DNA of 64,000 bases from Lysinibacillus odysseyi 34hs-1 = NBRC 100172 (GCF_001591965.1 NZ_BCVX01000001.1:434001-498000), one strand, 5' to 3'; shown: positions 42,960 to 52,010, counted from the stretch's first letter. The notes: generated from the letters alone by a model not told the origin. Translations and numbers: made by a program.

Positions 42960-43264
42960 TTTTTAAATGATTTTTAATTGGTTAAGAATATTTTTGGAAA
43001 TCTCTATTTTATATTAACAGAAATAACCAGTAGGACTTCCCCAAAATCCCCGGTTTTATTTAAAATAACCAATTAATTTTATAAAACTGCAGCAAGATTA
43101 CATATTTTGGTTATTTAATCATAATACACAATAATAAAAGCGTAAGACATCTACGTTTCTCAAGCTATTTTAGTCATACTCTATTCTCGGCTAAAATTCC
43201 TTCCCCAGTCATCCCGCCTGATTTCTGTTAGAACGCCTATTTTTCACTCCCCTTTCGAGAATCA
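42960..43264. other. Intergenic stretch, no gene seen
   Basis: AT-rich, no frame, no structured element recognised. Confidence 0.5.
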
Positions 43265-43303
43265 AAAAAACGCCTGAGAATGATCACTCATTTCCAGACG
43301 TTC
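43265..43303 (-). terminator. Terminator of the former permease gene
   Basis: AACGCCTGAGAATGA/TCATTTCCAGACGTT imperfect stem, with a TTTTTTTGATT tail on the minus strand. It survives directly after the permease fragment. Confidence 0.75.
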
Positions 43304-43307
43304 TTCG

Positions 43308-43535
43308 TTACTTCGCATTGCGCGGATCTAGTGCATCTCGCAGTGCATCACCAATATAGTTAATGGATAAAACCGTTAATAGCGTAAGAATACCCGGTGC
43401 AATCCACAGCCAAGGCTGCGATGTCAATATCTTAATCGACTGTGCACTCGACAGCATATTTCCCCAGCTCGCCTCAGGTGGCTGTACGCCTAATCCTAAA
43501 AAGCTCAGTGCTGCTTCATCCAATATAGGTACACA
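43308..43535 (-). pseudogene. C-terminal fragment of an OppC/DppC-type ABC permease
   Basis: The frame reads [25 protein letters not shown]...[23 protein letters not shown], which is unmistakably the last 70-75 residues of a peptide/nickel ABC transporter permease (binding-protein-dependent transport domain). The first 200 or more residues, and all other transporter genes, are absent. The upstream end meets a hydrolase fragment. A remnant, not a functional gene. Confidence 0.85.
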
Positions 43536-43537
43536 AT

Positions 43538-43711
43538 TTAATAATCCTCAGCCAGCGGTGTTAACCATGGCTTGAAATCTGAATGGTCACTCCCAGGACC
43601 ACCGTGCACAGCGACCAGCACTGGTTTTTTTACCATTTTTGGTCCTGCTGGAATATAACCGGAACCTTCTACATCAAAATAAATCTTCGTTCCATTAATC
43701 GATGCAAACAT
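43538..43711 (-). pseudogene. N-terminal fragment of an alpha/beta hydrolase (proline iminopeptidase type)
   Basis: ATG 43711, with GAGGAAG upstream, begins FASINGTKIYFDVEGSG and continues [29 protein letters not shown], then stops. HGGPG is the oxyanion loop of prolyl aminopeptidases; the catalytic Ser, Asp and His are all missing because only 57 of about 290 residues remain. The frame stops at 43538, directly beside the permease remnant, showing that one deletion removed the end of this gene and the start of the transporter. Confidence 0.8.
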
Positions 43712-43749
43712 TTTCTTCCTCACTTTTACTCTATTTTTTAACCACAATA

Positions 43750-44065
43750 TTGTAATAATCTATATTCCTATTTGTTTGGTCAAGTTATTATTTCTATGTA
43801 ACTATAATACGAAAGACCTTGAAATGTACAATCAAAAAAACACTATGGATTTCCAATACAAAAATAGATACGCAATGGAAATAAAGCGAATGAAAAGGCG
43901 CAGTAAGCAATTTATTAATAAACCGACGACTATATCATTTAGACTATTAGATCCAGCATTACATCGGTGTCATGGTTGAAGGAGCGGCTGAATGATAAGC
44001 AGGCTAGAAGGTGGAGAAACAAAAGGGCGGCATACCGAGGAAGATAGATTGGTTCCTTTTAAAAA
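43750..44065. other. Intergenic stretch, no gene seen
   Basis: No supported gene. Short frames on the plus strand lack ribosome binding sites and family likeness. Confidence 0.5.
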
Positions 44066-44068
44066 GAA

Positions 44069-44104
44069 TAGCCTCTCCTAAAAGTCTGGCGAGGCTCCAA
44101 AAAA
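44069..44104 (-). terminator. Terminator of the ArsR-MFS operon
   Basis: AGCCTC/GAGGCT stem around a 15-base loop, with a TTCTTTTTAAAA tail on the minus strand. Confidence 0.7.
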
Positions 44105-44105
44105 A

Positions 44106-45356
44106 TCAGTTCATTTCTTTTACTACTTTCGAGTTTAGTATAAATAAGATAGAAATGACCACGATGAGAATTCCACATACGAGCATAATGTTAGAGATTG
44201 TTAGTTTCAGGACGAGTGCTAGTGAAATGCAAGCGTAGGAAAGCGGAACGAGACCATTAGACGAGGCATTGATTAAGCTCATTACCCTTCCCATTTTTTC
44301 CTCATCACTTTGCTCTTGTATAGTAGAGATAAGTGAAACATTGATAATTGATGAGAGGACTCCCATCATCGAAAGCAAAGCAATCCCCTGCCAAAGAACG
44401 CCGATTTGACCAAGCAGGGACAGAAACATGCCAAGGAAAGTGATCATAACGAGAATCATCAATCCCCTTTTCTTTCTAATATTTAATATTCCCGCTATGA
44501 TTGCCCCAACAAGCATGCCTCCTTGATAAGAGCTCTGCAGGAAACTTAAATCTAATGCTGCTCCGTGAATCACTTTATCCACTATAAGAGGTATGCCCAT
44601 CAGTAGAGGACCAAAAAAGAAGAAGTTAATTATTATAAGAATGAAAAGCATATTTTTTAAAAAGGGCATCTTCCAGACATAGGTGAAGCCTTCTGCTAAC
44701 TGTTCTTTTGCCGAACCCTCTTTCAGCAGCGCTGCAGCTATGTTATCTTCCTTTATTAGAAATGAAAAAGTGAAGGTCAGCATTAAAAGAAGGGCAATAA
44801 TAGAAAACAAAAGGCTGAACGATCCGACAGTAAGTATCCACCCACCAATCATCGGGCCGGAAAACATGGCAATCTGATTGGAGCTTTGTATAAATGAATT
44901 GGAGCGTGTAAGCTCGTTTTTTGAGACTAAAGACGGCAGCAGCGATGTGTTGGCAGGAGAAAAGAATGCATCTAACACACCAAATAATAAGGCAAAGCAA
45001 ACGAGCGGCCATAATTCGAGTATACTCATTTGAAGAAAAATAATCATCGTCACGACTAGTAAACACCTTACCAGACTGGAAACGAGCATGATTTGAGACC
45101 TTTTATAACGGTCAGCCCACACACCGCCGACCGTCATAAAGATCACACGCGGAATCATCGTCACCATCATGACAATTCCAAGGGCACTTTCTCTATTTAG
45201 GACGGTAATAATATACCACTGCTCTGCAAACAAATAAGTAGATAACGCTAAAAAAGAGGCTGTACTTGAAAGCCATAAAAAAACAAAGGCACGGTTTTTT
45301 AGCAAACTGGCAGAGACAGCTTCTTTCTTATCTAAAATCGCTTGATCTCTATTCAA
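44106..45356 (-). CDS. MFS efflux transporter (MefA-like)
   Basis: A 416-residue permease with 12 membrane segments. The ALLKNRAFVFLWLSSTASFLALSTYLF opening, GVWADRYKRSQIMLVSSLVRC (loop 2-3 motif) and FFSPANTSLLPSLVSKNELTRSNSF are typical of the MefA/YxlH/BacMFS_3 efflux group. TTG start at 45356 with GGGGAG about 7 bases upstream. It follows 18 bases after an ArsR-like regulator and would be co-transcribed; the pair looks like an inducible exporter. Substrate (macrolide or other) unproven. Confidence 0.87.
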   Translation of the reverse strand: MNRDQAILDKKEAVSASLLKNRAFVFLWLSSTASFLALSTYLFAEQWYIITVLNRESALGIVMMVTMIPRVIFMTVGGVWADRYKRSQIMLVSSLVRCLLVVTMIIFLQMSILELWPLVCFALLFGVLDAFFSPANTSLLPSLVSKNELTRSNSFIQSSNQIAMFSGPMIGGWILTVGSFSLLFSIIALLLMLTFTFSFLIKEDNIAAALLKEGSAKEQLAEGFTYVWKMPFLKNMLFILIIINFFFFGPLLMGIPLIVDKVIHGAALDLSFLQSSYQGGMLVGAIIAGILNIRKKRGLMILVMITFLGMFLSLLGQIGVLWQGIALLSMMGVLSSIINVSLISTIQEQSDEEKMGRVMSLINASSNGLVPLSYACISLALVLKLTISNIMLVCGILIVVISILFILNSKVVKEMN

Positions 45357-45374
45357 AAGAATCTCCCCTCACAA

Positions 45375-45968
45375 TCATGATTTGTTATTAAAAAGAGGCT
45401 CCTCGATTTGAAAGGCAGTAGTCATTAAATAGTAATTTTGTTTTTCTTCGTCCGTATCGTCTTCTTCAAGCATTTCTAAAAGCTCCCTATACTTACGTGT
45501 AAACTCAAGAAATTTTTCCTTGCTTACTCTACATTCTTTTTGAATGGAAAGCTTTGGCCATTCTTCTACATTGGAAGAATGTAATTCAAAAGCTTCATCT
45601 GGAGCTGTTAACACTCTTGTTTTCGCACGGTCAATCACTTCCAAGTATGATTGTCTAGTAGCTTCTTTTGCTTCTACATAATTTAATAAATGATCCGCAG
45701 GGATGAACCCCCTCGCTACTGCCTGATAAAACTTCAGTATATTCCCTCCCCGTTCTTCTTTTCTTACAAGTTGGATAATTTCGTGCTTCTCCAATTCACG
45801 AAGATGATAAAGAATCTTTGCTCTCGATAAGTTAAGCTCTTGAGCAAGCATCTGCCCTGTATGAGGCTGTTCAACCAGCAGCATCAGCATTTTTGTTCGT
45901 AACGGGTCACTAATTACCTTTAATTGTTCATAGCTCTCAATAATAAAAATCGGCTTTTGCTGCATCAT
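45375..45968 (-). CDS. ArsR/HTH_20-type regulator of the adjacent exporter
   Basis: A 197-residue protein. The winged helix is at the N terminus: YEQLKVISDPLRTKMLMLLVEQPHTGQMLAQELNLSRAKILYHLRELEKHEII, then a helical C-terminal domain of about 110 residues, as in YceK/HTH_20-type regulators of Bacillus. No metal-binding cysteines are visible. First gene of a two-gene operon with the MFS pump. A palindrome at 45981-45992 overlaps its leader, suggesting autoregulation. Ligand unknown. Confidence 0.85.
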   Translation of the reverse strand: MMQQKPIFIIESYEQLKVISDPLRTKMLMLLVEQPHTGQMLAQELNLSRAKILYHLRELEKHEIIQLVRKEERGGNILKFYQAVARGFIPADHLLNYVEAKEATRQSYLEVIDRAKTRVLTAPDEAFELHSSNVEEWPKLSIQKECRVSKEKFLEFTRKYRELLEMLEEDDTDEEKQNYYLMTTAFQIEEPLFNNKS

Positions 45969-45980
45969 TCATTCTCCTTT

Positions 45981-45992
45981 TTAACCGGTTAA
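45981..45992. promoter_or_regulatory. Palindromic operator candidate
   Basis: Perfect 12-base palindrome TTAACCGGTTAA, 13 bases before the regulator start; a related half-site TTAACTGTAAAC lies just upstream (45999-46010). Confidence 0.5.
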
Positions 45993-46253
45993 TTTTTATT
46001 AACTGTAAACCAAAGTTCAGGAAATGTAAATACAGACTTTTCCCTCTATTCAAAAAATACATTTCCTGCCTCCAAAATGAATAGATAAAAATCGGCTATT
46101 ACCAAAATAAACATACAGCTTATTTACCGATAAGTGCCATTGACGCTTATTTTTTATTAAGTCGTATACGCAATTAACCGAATGGGCTTTTGCTGATACG
46201 TCCCACCTGCTTACATTACGTATGATAAACTAAAGAAAAAGGAGGTGGCCTCT

Positions 46254-46634
46254 ATGCAGCAGCTGCAATTCGAAGCATCGTGGCAAAAATCATTGTCTGC
46301 CAAAGACCGGGACCTGATTGAAACAATTTTTAACGAAACAAGATACAGCGGTGATTTCCCGGTTGTATTCTCTTCCATTAGAGAAGCGATCAACTATAAA
46401 AAGGACCTGTTAATTACCGTCCTTGTGCACAATTTTTCTTCTTCTCCTCTCACATTTGAGAATATACGACTCGTCTATTTAAACGGTCAGGATGTATTGG
46501 CAGACTATACATTTACGCTGCCGGCACTCATAATCCCGCCTTATACAAGCATGCCCTGGACACTTATTTTTCCTGAGGGCAGCTATACAGCAGCCACTTC
46601 CCCTTTAAAAGGCCGGCTGGAAATACACGATTAA
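46254..46634 (+). CDS. SLAP-domain protein
   Basis: A 126-residue protein that looks like a single SLAP domain (a duplicated domain of accessory-Sec/S-layer-associated Firmicute proteins). It has a helical start FEASWQKSLSAKDRDLIETIF, then ITVLVHNFSSSPLTFENIRLVYLNGQ, and ends DYTFTLPALIIPPYTSMPWTLIFPEG. There is no signal peptide, so it acts in the cytosol or is exported otherwise. Start ATG 46254 with GGAGG about 8 bases upstream; the GTG at 46245 overlaps that site. Domain name is by motif likeness; function unknown. Confidence 0.68.
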   Translation: MQQLQFEASWQKSLSAKDRDLIETIFNETRYSGDFPVVFSSIREAINYKKDLLITVLVHNFSSSPLTFENIRLVYLNGQDVLADYTFTLPALIIPPYTSMPWTLIFPEGSYTAATSPLKGRLEIHD

Positions 46635-46649
46635 AACGGCATAAAAAAA

Positions 46650-46676
46650 CAGGGAATCCACCAATGGGTTCCCCGC
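46650..46676. terminator. Bidirectional terminator
   Basis: GGGAATCC/GG-TTCCC stem around ACCAAT, preceded by AAAAAAACA, between converging genes. Confidence 0.65.
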
Positions 46677-46697
46677 TCATTATCAACACTCCCTACA

Positions 46698-47192
46698 TTA
46701 AGTCGCCGCACTGGATGCCGCCGCATGATCAGCCTTCACACAGTCAATCGCCACTACAAGCGCAATCATAATCTTCTCCATCTCTTCCTTAACTATTTCC
46801 ACCTTGTAGCTGTCGCCCCATGTGAACCATTCCTTGTTTACCTTCCCGACGACTTCCCCATTCTGGTACACCTGAAAGTTCATGTCCCACCAGTTCCCCT
46901 GTACTTCGATGCCCGCCGCTTCAATCGTATAGCGTGCTTTCAGGAAAGAAAACTCCTTCTTAATCGTCATTACTTCCGTGCCATTCACTTCTACAAAGAA
47001 TTTCGGTAGAAAGCTGAACATCTTTTTCGTAATAAGAGCCACTTCCTCCCTTGCTGTATTCATAATAGTGAAGGTCTTGGGGATCTGCATAAAGCTCCCC
47101 TCCACAAAATACACATCGTTTTCCTGCTGATCCTTCACGGTAAACTTGCCGCTTAGGCTGAATACCTTCTGCTTGATATAAAGTTCCTTCAT
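46698..47192 (-). CDS. LURP-one-related/YxjI family protein
   Basis: About 164 residues. Repeated beta-strand pattern with KELYIKQKVFSLSGKFTVKDQQENDVYFVEGSF at the N terminus and ALITKKMFSFLPKFFVEVNG, as in YxjI/LOR proteins, which share the Tubby C-terminal barrel fold and are thought to bind membranes or act as scaffolds. Start ATG 47192 with GGAG 8 bases upstream. Ala/Ser-rich tail (AAASSAAT). No enzymatic function known. Confidence 0.82.
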   Translation of the reverse strand: MKELYIKQKVFSLSGKFTVKDQQENDVYFVEGSFMQIPKTFTIMNTAREEVALITKKMFSFLPKFFVEVNGTEVMTIKKEFSFLKARYTIEAAGIEVQGNWWDMNFQVYQNGEVVGKVNKEWFTWGDSYKVEIVKEEMEKIMIALVVAIDCVKADHAAASSAAT

Positions 47193-47473
47193 AATGTATT
47201 TCTCCTTTCGGCTCATTTTAAAAATTCACATCTATTTGTAGATGGCTTTATCAATCACTTTTATAAACTCGCAAAGAAAATTCCCCTATCCCTATTATTG
47301 TAACATATGGAAGTTAGATATAAATCTGTTCTGTAAACTGCTGCCAATGTTCCAAACTGGTTACAGAAGATATAGTCTATTGCCGACTCTTTTTTTATGA
47401 TTAAATACAAATTATGGGTATTTGCAAATCCAGATGTTTCCGTGCTTCGTTTCATAAGTAGAGGGGGATGACA

Positions 47474-47968
47474 ATGTACTTTGTAGAAGCGGTAGAACAA
47501 TATACAACATACTTATTGAAAATGAGCTATCTCTATGTAAAAGACCGGCAGCTGGCAGAAGATATCGTACAAGAGGTGTTTGTGAAGCTTTATCAGAAAT
47601 ATGGTGAGGAGGTGCCGCTGGAAAACCCAAAAGGCTATCTCGTGCAAATGACAGTGAACCGCTGCCGAGACTACTTCCGAAGCTGGCACTACCGGAAAGT
47701 GCAGATCGTAGCATTTTTCGCAAATACGGAAGAAGCCGATGCTCCTCCTTCAGAAAACACAGATATCGCTGAGCATGTCTTAAAGCTGCCGTTTAAATAC
47801 CGAGAAGTCGTCATTTTGCATTATTTTGATGAGCAAGGGACAGCTCAGATTTCCAGCATTTTAAATATACCAGTCGGCACAGTAAAGACAAGGCTGCAAA
47901 AAGCACGCCGGTTATTAAAGGGCATCCTGCTCGAGGAAGGAGTAGCAAGCTATGAACAACAAGTTTAA
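47474..47968 (+). CDS. ECF RNA polymerase sigma factor
   Basis: A 164-residue ECF sigma factor. Region 2 is KDRQLAEDIVQEVFVKLYQKYG with YLVQMTVNRCRDYFRSWHYRK; region 4 is LPFKYREVVILHYFDEQGTAQISSILNIPVGTVKTRLQKARRLLKGIL. It is close in sequence to the 32.6 kb sigma factor (shared YREVVI and MTVNRC segments), suggesting paralogy. Start ATG 47474 with GAGGGGG 7 bases upstream; an ATG two codons earlier touches that site. It overlaps the next gene by 17 bases. Confidence 0.9.
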   Translation: MYFVEAVEQYTTYLLKMSYLYVKDRQLAEDIVQEVFVKLYQKYGEEVPLENPKGYLVQMTVNRCRDYFRSWHYRKVQIVAFFANTEEADAPPSENTDIAEHVLKLPFKYREVVILHYFDEQGTAQISSILNIPVGTVKTRLQKARRLLKGILLEEGVASYEQQV

Positions 47969-48959
47969 TGATTCTTTAGAGAACTGGGAGAAAGCTGCGG
48001 AAGCGGTGAAAACAAGAATTTATCAGGAAACGATTTATAAAAAGCAAAAAAAGCTATTATTAAAACCTTTATTAACAGCTGCCGCCCTGCTCCTTTTTAC
48101 AGTCGGTGCTATCTTTTTAACCTCTACACTGCTGACGACTAAAGAGACTCAGCTATCGGCCGAACATGCAGATTTTCGAATGTTTGATGAGCGAACAGTC
48201 GAAATCAAGAAATATGAGTTGTTTTATCGTGATTGGCGCTTCTTGCCACCGCAGGCTCTTGAATATTACGCCTTGAGTGAAACGGTTAATCAACAAGCCT
48301 TTTTTTATTACATGACACGTCAAGGTTACGAGTGGGATGAAAAACAGCGTAATGCTGTTAGAAAACGTGTAAAAACGACACTTCAACATGAAATGAGGAA
48401 GGACAACTCGAAAGCGTATTACGAAAAAATGTTTGCCGACCTGCAAATTACCGAGGAGGAGTATATTGACTATTACTTACTATTGAACAAGGAGGAGGAA
48501 ATGCTCCAAGACGTTTTGTTTAGCAAAGAAAGCGAGTTGGATGAAGCATACGGAGACGCAGTAAAGGCATATCAACAGTTTGCAGGTCTTACGGACGAAT
48601 TAAAACTACTGGAAAGATGGGGCCCTAGAAGAACGCAACCAATGAATCCACAGCCTGACTTGCCGTTTGATAAAGTTCACTTATCATTACAAGTGACAAC
48701 AAATAAGGAAGGAGAATTTATTTTTTCAAAAAGCATGAACTTCCCTATGTACCTCGGTTATACGTATAAAGCTTTCCTATCTGATATCAAGCAGGACATC
48801 GTTAAGGAAGAACTAACTAGGTACTCTTTGAATCGCTACCGGGAGGCACTACGAACATATACAAGCGGTGACTCGCAAAAAGGAAAGCTTGCAAAAGAGC
48901 TAGAAGCAGTGTTGGAAATACTAGAGCGGACGATTGAAACGGATTACCAAGGCGGGTAA
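47952..48959 (+). CDS. Membrane-anchored partner of the ECF sigma factor, SurA-N-like outer domain
   Basis: A 335-residue protein: 35 cytosolic residues rich in Lys, one membrane helix (LLLKPLLTAAALLLFTVGAIFL), then 275 extracytoplasmic residues. The outer part includes NAVRKRVKTTLQHEMRKDN...ADLQITEEEYIDYYLLLNKE, a helical pattern seen in SurA/PrsA-type foldase N-domains and in anti-sigma partners. The gene is translationally coupled to the sigma factor (ATG inside its last codons, GGAG 8 bases upstream). An anti-sigma role is likely from context; no zinc motif is present. Confidence 0.68.
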   Translation: MNNKFNDSLENWEKAAEAVKTRIYQETIYKKQKKLLLKPLLTAAALLLFTVGAIFLTSTLLTTKETQLSAEHADFRMFDERTVEIKKYELFYRDWRFLPPQALEYYALSETVNQQAFFYYMTRQGYEWDEKQRNAVRKRVKTTLQHEMRKDNSKAYYEKMFADLQITEEEYIDYYLLLNKEEEMLQDVLFSKESELDEAYGDAVKAYQQFAGLTDELKLLERWGPRRTQPMNPQPDLPFDKVHLSLQVTTNKEGEFIFSKSMNFPMYLGYTYKAFLSDIKQDIVKEELTRYSLNRYREALRTYTSGDSQKGKLAKELEAVLEILERTIETDYQGG

Positions 48960-49280
48960 TCCAAGCTCCTGAAATAAGCCTGTTAAATATTTTACCTAAA
49001 CAGGATTTTCCTGTATTTTGATATTTTATTTCCTTATCATTTCTACACTCTCTTTTTATAGAATAGAGGCATTTTATAATAGTAGAAAAGTAAAAGCGAA
49101 TTCTTTCTGCCGTTATTCAGCTTCTCATTTTCTCAGCCCTATCGTATAAACAATGGCCCTCTTATCCTTTTTCCGTTATATGTTAATATTCCGAAAAAAT
49201 AATTTCTGTTCAATAACCTATGTTAATACCGATATAAAATTATATTACGTTATTTAATGGGTGATTAGGGAGAGATTTTT
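48960..49280. other. Intergenic stretch, no gene seen
   Basis: AT-rich; should hold the promoter of the globin-coupled chemoreceptor. No structured RNA or repeat recognised. Confidence 0.5.
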
Positions 49281-50579
49281 ATGAAAATGTTCGCTAAAAG
49301 AGAGATAGCGCCATCGTTAAAAGAGAGAGCAGAAAAAGAAAAGCACAATGTGAGAATTGATGTCCAGAAAAACAATCATTTAATCCAACAGTTATCGCTT
49401 ATTGACCTTACGCTGGAAGACCTTGCCGTTGCCAAAACATTGCAGCCGCTTATTCGGGAAAATATCGAAAAGATATATAATCCTATCTATCATAATCCGT
49501 TTCCCGGAACTCGCAGTGTAGTCGATATGACGCCAATCGGAATCGATTTATCGGGCAGTCAGCAATATGTGATTAGCTTTTTTGACGGTATTATCGATGA
49601 TAAGTACGCAGACAAGAGATACCAACTCAGCAAGTATTATTTAATGACAGGTGTTGAAGTAAGATGGTACCTTTGCACAAATCAATCATTCACCAATAAC
49701 ATCCAGGATCTTTTAGCAGAAGAGTTTAAGGATGATACAGAAAGCTTTGCACTTGCTACAAAAGTTACGTCAAAAATCTTTAACTTAGAAGTCCAGCTGT
49801 GCCTTTCAGCTTTGCAAATGCTGCAAAATGAGGCAGCCGCCACAAAGGAAACAGAGGCAAAAATGCACGTGAAAGAGTCCATCGGCACGATTACAGAAGA
49901 ACTGGCTGCCATGTCAGAGGAAATGGGAGCTTCGGTAACAGATGTAATTGACCGTTCTGAAAATATAAAAACGTCTATAGAGGAAGGGCTTCAGTCGTCT
50001 ATTATCTCAACGGAAACTTCCGTAACAGGAAGATCCCAGTTGGATCAAGCAATTGAACAGACCGTTTCCCTAAAAGATAGTGTGACAGAGATTCAAACAA
50101 GCATCCGCGCATTAGAAGTTAACTCTAAGGAAATCGGAGATATCGTGGCCGTAATCACGTCCATTGCCGACCAAACAAATCTATTAGCTTTAAACGCCGC
50201 CATCGAAGCTGCAAGAGCTGGAGAGCACGGAAAAGGCTTTTCAGTAGTGGCAGCTGAGGTAAGGAAACTAGCTGAGCAAACTAAAAATTCTTCAAGCAAT
50301 ATTACAGAGCTCGTTGTCTCCACGACTAGACAAATCGAAAATGTCGTTGAACAAATCGATGATGTCAACGCAAAAACGGTATTGGCGAATCAAAATGTCC
50401 AGGATACAGCAGAAAGCTTTGACAAAATTTTAACTGCCAGCACGGCGAGTAAGGAACAAAATGAGCGAAACAGTGAAGAAATGATTAAATTCACAGATAT
50501 TCTAAAGGACATCGGAGAAGCCGGCTCAAAGGTAGCAGATTTAGCAGATACTTTACATGAAACAATGCAGGGATATTAA
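49281..50579 (+). CDS. HemAT-like globin-coupled chemoreceptor without the proximal histidine
   Basis: A 432-residue soluble transducer. Residues about 10-185 follow the globin sensor of B. subtilis Hem[57 protein letters not shown]. Residues 190-432 form an MA signalling domain with [23 protein letters not shown]. In HemAT the haem-binding histidine sits 10 residues before W-Y in KWY; here the aligned residue is Y120. Haem would then have to be bound by Tyr or not at all. The distal-side Tyr (Y70) is kept. AGGGAG precedes ATG 49281. Expected output is CheA/W; ligand uncertain. Confidence 0.85.
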   Translation: MKMFAKREIAPSLKERAEKEKHNVRIDVQKNNHLIQQLSLIDLTLEDLAVAKTLQPLIRENIEKIYNPIYHNPFPGTRSVVDMTPIGIDLSGSQQYVISFFDGIIDDKYADKRYQLSKYYLMTGVEVRWYLCTNQSFTNNIQDLLAEEFKDDTESFALATKVTSKIFNLEVQLCLSALQMLQNEAAATKETEAKMHVKESIGTITEELAAMSEEMGASVTDVIDRSENIKTSIEEGLQSSIISTETSVTGRSQLDQAIEQTVSLKDSVTEIQTSIRALEVNSKEIGDIVAVITSIADQTNLLALNAAIEAARAGEHGKGFSVVAAEVRKLAEQTKNSSSNITELVVSTTRQIENVVEQIDDVNAKTVLANQNVQDTAESFDKILTASTASKEQNERNSEEMIKFTDILKDIGEAGSKVADLADTLHETMQGY

Positions 50580-50583
50580 AAAA

Positions 50584-50618
50584 CAGGCTATTCAAGAATT
50601 CTTGAGTAGCCTGCTTTA
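50584..50618. terminator. Bidirectional terminator
   Basis: CAGGCTATTCAAGA/TCTTGAGTAGCCTG stem between converging genes, flanked by A-rich and T-rich tracts. Confidence 0.85.
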
Positions 50619-50633
50619 TTTATAAAATAATTG

Positions 50634-51302
50634 CTATTTTTGTACAACCGGATCTGGATAATCAAAGCCTTTTGTATCGACTTCGACCTTTTTCATTTTC
50701 TGGTCTTCCAGCGGCTTGTCCGATGCGTCCCGTTCAACAGCCACAATCGCATCTACCGTTTCCATTCCTTCAATCACTTTTCCGAATGCTGCGTATTTTT
50801 CGTCAAGGTGCGAAGCTTCTTCTACCATAATAAAAAACTGCGAACTCGCTGAATCTGGATCCTCCGCACGCGCCATTGAAATGACACCACGCTCATGCTT
50901 CAAGTTATTTTCAAAGCCGTTTGATGTAAACTCACCTTTAATCGTATAGTCCGGTCCACCTAATCCATTTCCTGCCGGGTCTCCCCCTTGAATCATAAAA
51001 CCGGGAATGACGCGGTGGAAAGTAAGCCCATCATAAAACCCGTCTTCCACTAACGAAATAAAGTTCGCTACTGTATTCGGTGCTGCAGCAGGATCTAGTT
51101 CAACCACAATTTTTTTGCCATTCTCCATCGTAATGGTTACAACCGGCTTTTCCTTCACATCTGGTGCATAATCCACTTGCTCCTCTGCTTCCGTACCTGT
51201 TGTCTTCTTATCATCTGTTGATGTTCCGCATCCAGCCAGGACAATAGAAACAAGCGCCAGCAGACCAAATGCTACATAAAATGCTCTTGATCGTTTAAAC
51301 AT
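50634..51302 (-). CDS. Peptidyl-prolyl cis-trans isomerase lipoprotein (cyclophilin type)
   Basis: A 222-residue exported cyclophilin. The N terminus is a lipoprotein signal with lipobox LAGC (C25), then a Thr/Glu-rich linker and the cyclophilin domain from about 55: GLTFHRVIPGFMIQGGDPAGNGLGGPDY, RGVISMARAEDPDSASSQFFI, YAAFGKVIEGMETVD. The active-site Arg (FHRV), Phe and Gln (SSQFFI) are present. It would assist folding of secreted proteins at the outer face of the membrane. Ribosome binding site AAAGGAG upstream of ATG 51302. Confidence 0.93.
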   Translation of the reverse strand: MFKRSRAFYVAFGLLALVSIVLAGCGTSTDDKKTTGTEAEEQVDYAPDVKEKPVVTITMENGKKIVVELDPAAAPNTVANFISLVEDGFYDGLTFHRVIPGFMIQGGDPAGNGLGGPDYTIKGEFTSNGFENNLKHERGVISMARAEDPDSASSQFFIMVEEASHLDEKYAAFGKVIEGMETVDAIVAVERDASDKPLEDQKMKKVEVDTKGFDYPDPVVQK

Positions 51303-51412
51303 ATTTTCCGACTCCTTTCGTTCTTCACCCTACTGATTATATAATTCGAGGCTAACTGCCGGCAAATGAATAAAATGTGTGTTGGTAGGAAAATTAGGTT
51401 GTTTTTTCAGCA

Positions 51413-51916
51413 ATGGAACGAATATCTGGTTCTCTACATATTGATAAAAAAACGATGGGAGCTGATTATTTGAGTAAATTTCAGCCCGAGAGATTGTCTG
51501 TGGAATATAGAGACGGGGTTACGGCGACTGCTCCTATAATTCCGCGGCGCTATACATTGACCCACTCCGATACAACAGGCCAGTTATTTTTAACACTCGG
51601 CACACATTATGCATGGGACCTGCTCAATCCGATAAGAGATGAAGTGCTGGGTACATGGATGCCATATGGATCTTGCTTTTGTGTATATGTATATATTGAC
51701 CACGGAGAATTTGACGAAAGGACAGCAAAAAAACGCAATGAGGTTTTCAGGAGGGAACTACCGCTTGCGTTAACAGCAATACGGTATGGTGACCGGTTTT
51801 TATTCGCCAAATACCCTGCCCTGGATGATGCATCGCTTATCATCCACTTCGTATCATCCTATCCCCCATTTGCCAGACAGGAAAATTGGGGAACCTTCCG
51901 CAATTTCTCCGTTTAA
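51413..51916 (+). CDS. Staygreen-family protein
   Basis: A 167-residue protein matching the bacterial branch of the staygreen (SGR) family. FQPERLSVEYRDG at 23-35, PRRYTLTHSDTTGQLFLTLG at 44-63 (the family signature), RDEVLGTWMPYG, and VYVYIDHGEFD. Plant SGR removes Mg from chlorophyll a; bacterial homologues from heterotrophs have shown Mg-dechelatase activity in vitro, but their natural substrate is unknown. No other tetrapyrrole gene is nearby. Start is uncertain: ATG 51413 has no strong ribosome binding site, and ATG 51455 is an alternative. Confidence 0.8.
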   Translation: MERISGSLHIDKKTMGADYLSKFQPERLSVEYRDGVTATAPIIPRRYTLTHSDTTGQLFLTLGTHYAWDLLNPIRDEVLGTWMPYGSCFCVYVYIDHGEFDERTAKKRNEVFRRELPLALTAIRYGDRFLFAKYPALDDASLIIHFVSSYPPFARQENWGTFRNFSV

Positions 51917-52010
51917 ATGATGCCCTGTCTATTTGCCAAATATAAAAGTATTCTCAACCTTCCTCTAATTGTATAATTTAGGAAATGAAATCTTAAAGGA
52001 GAGGATACTT

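Noticed and set aside
43776-44238. Two small plus-strand frames near 43.8-44.2 kb
   Set aside because: No start signals; the second overlaps the end of the intact MFS gene antisense.
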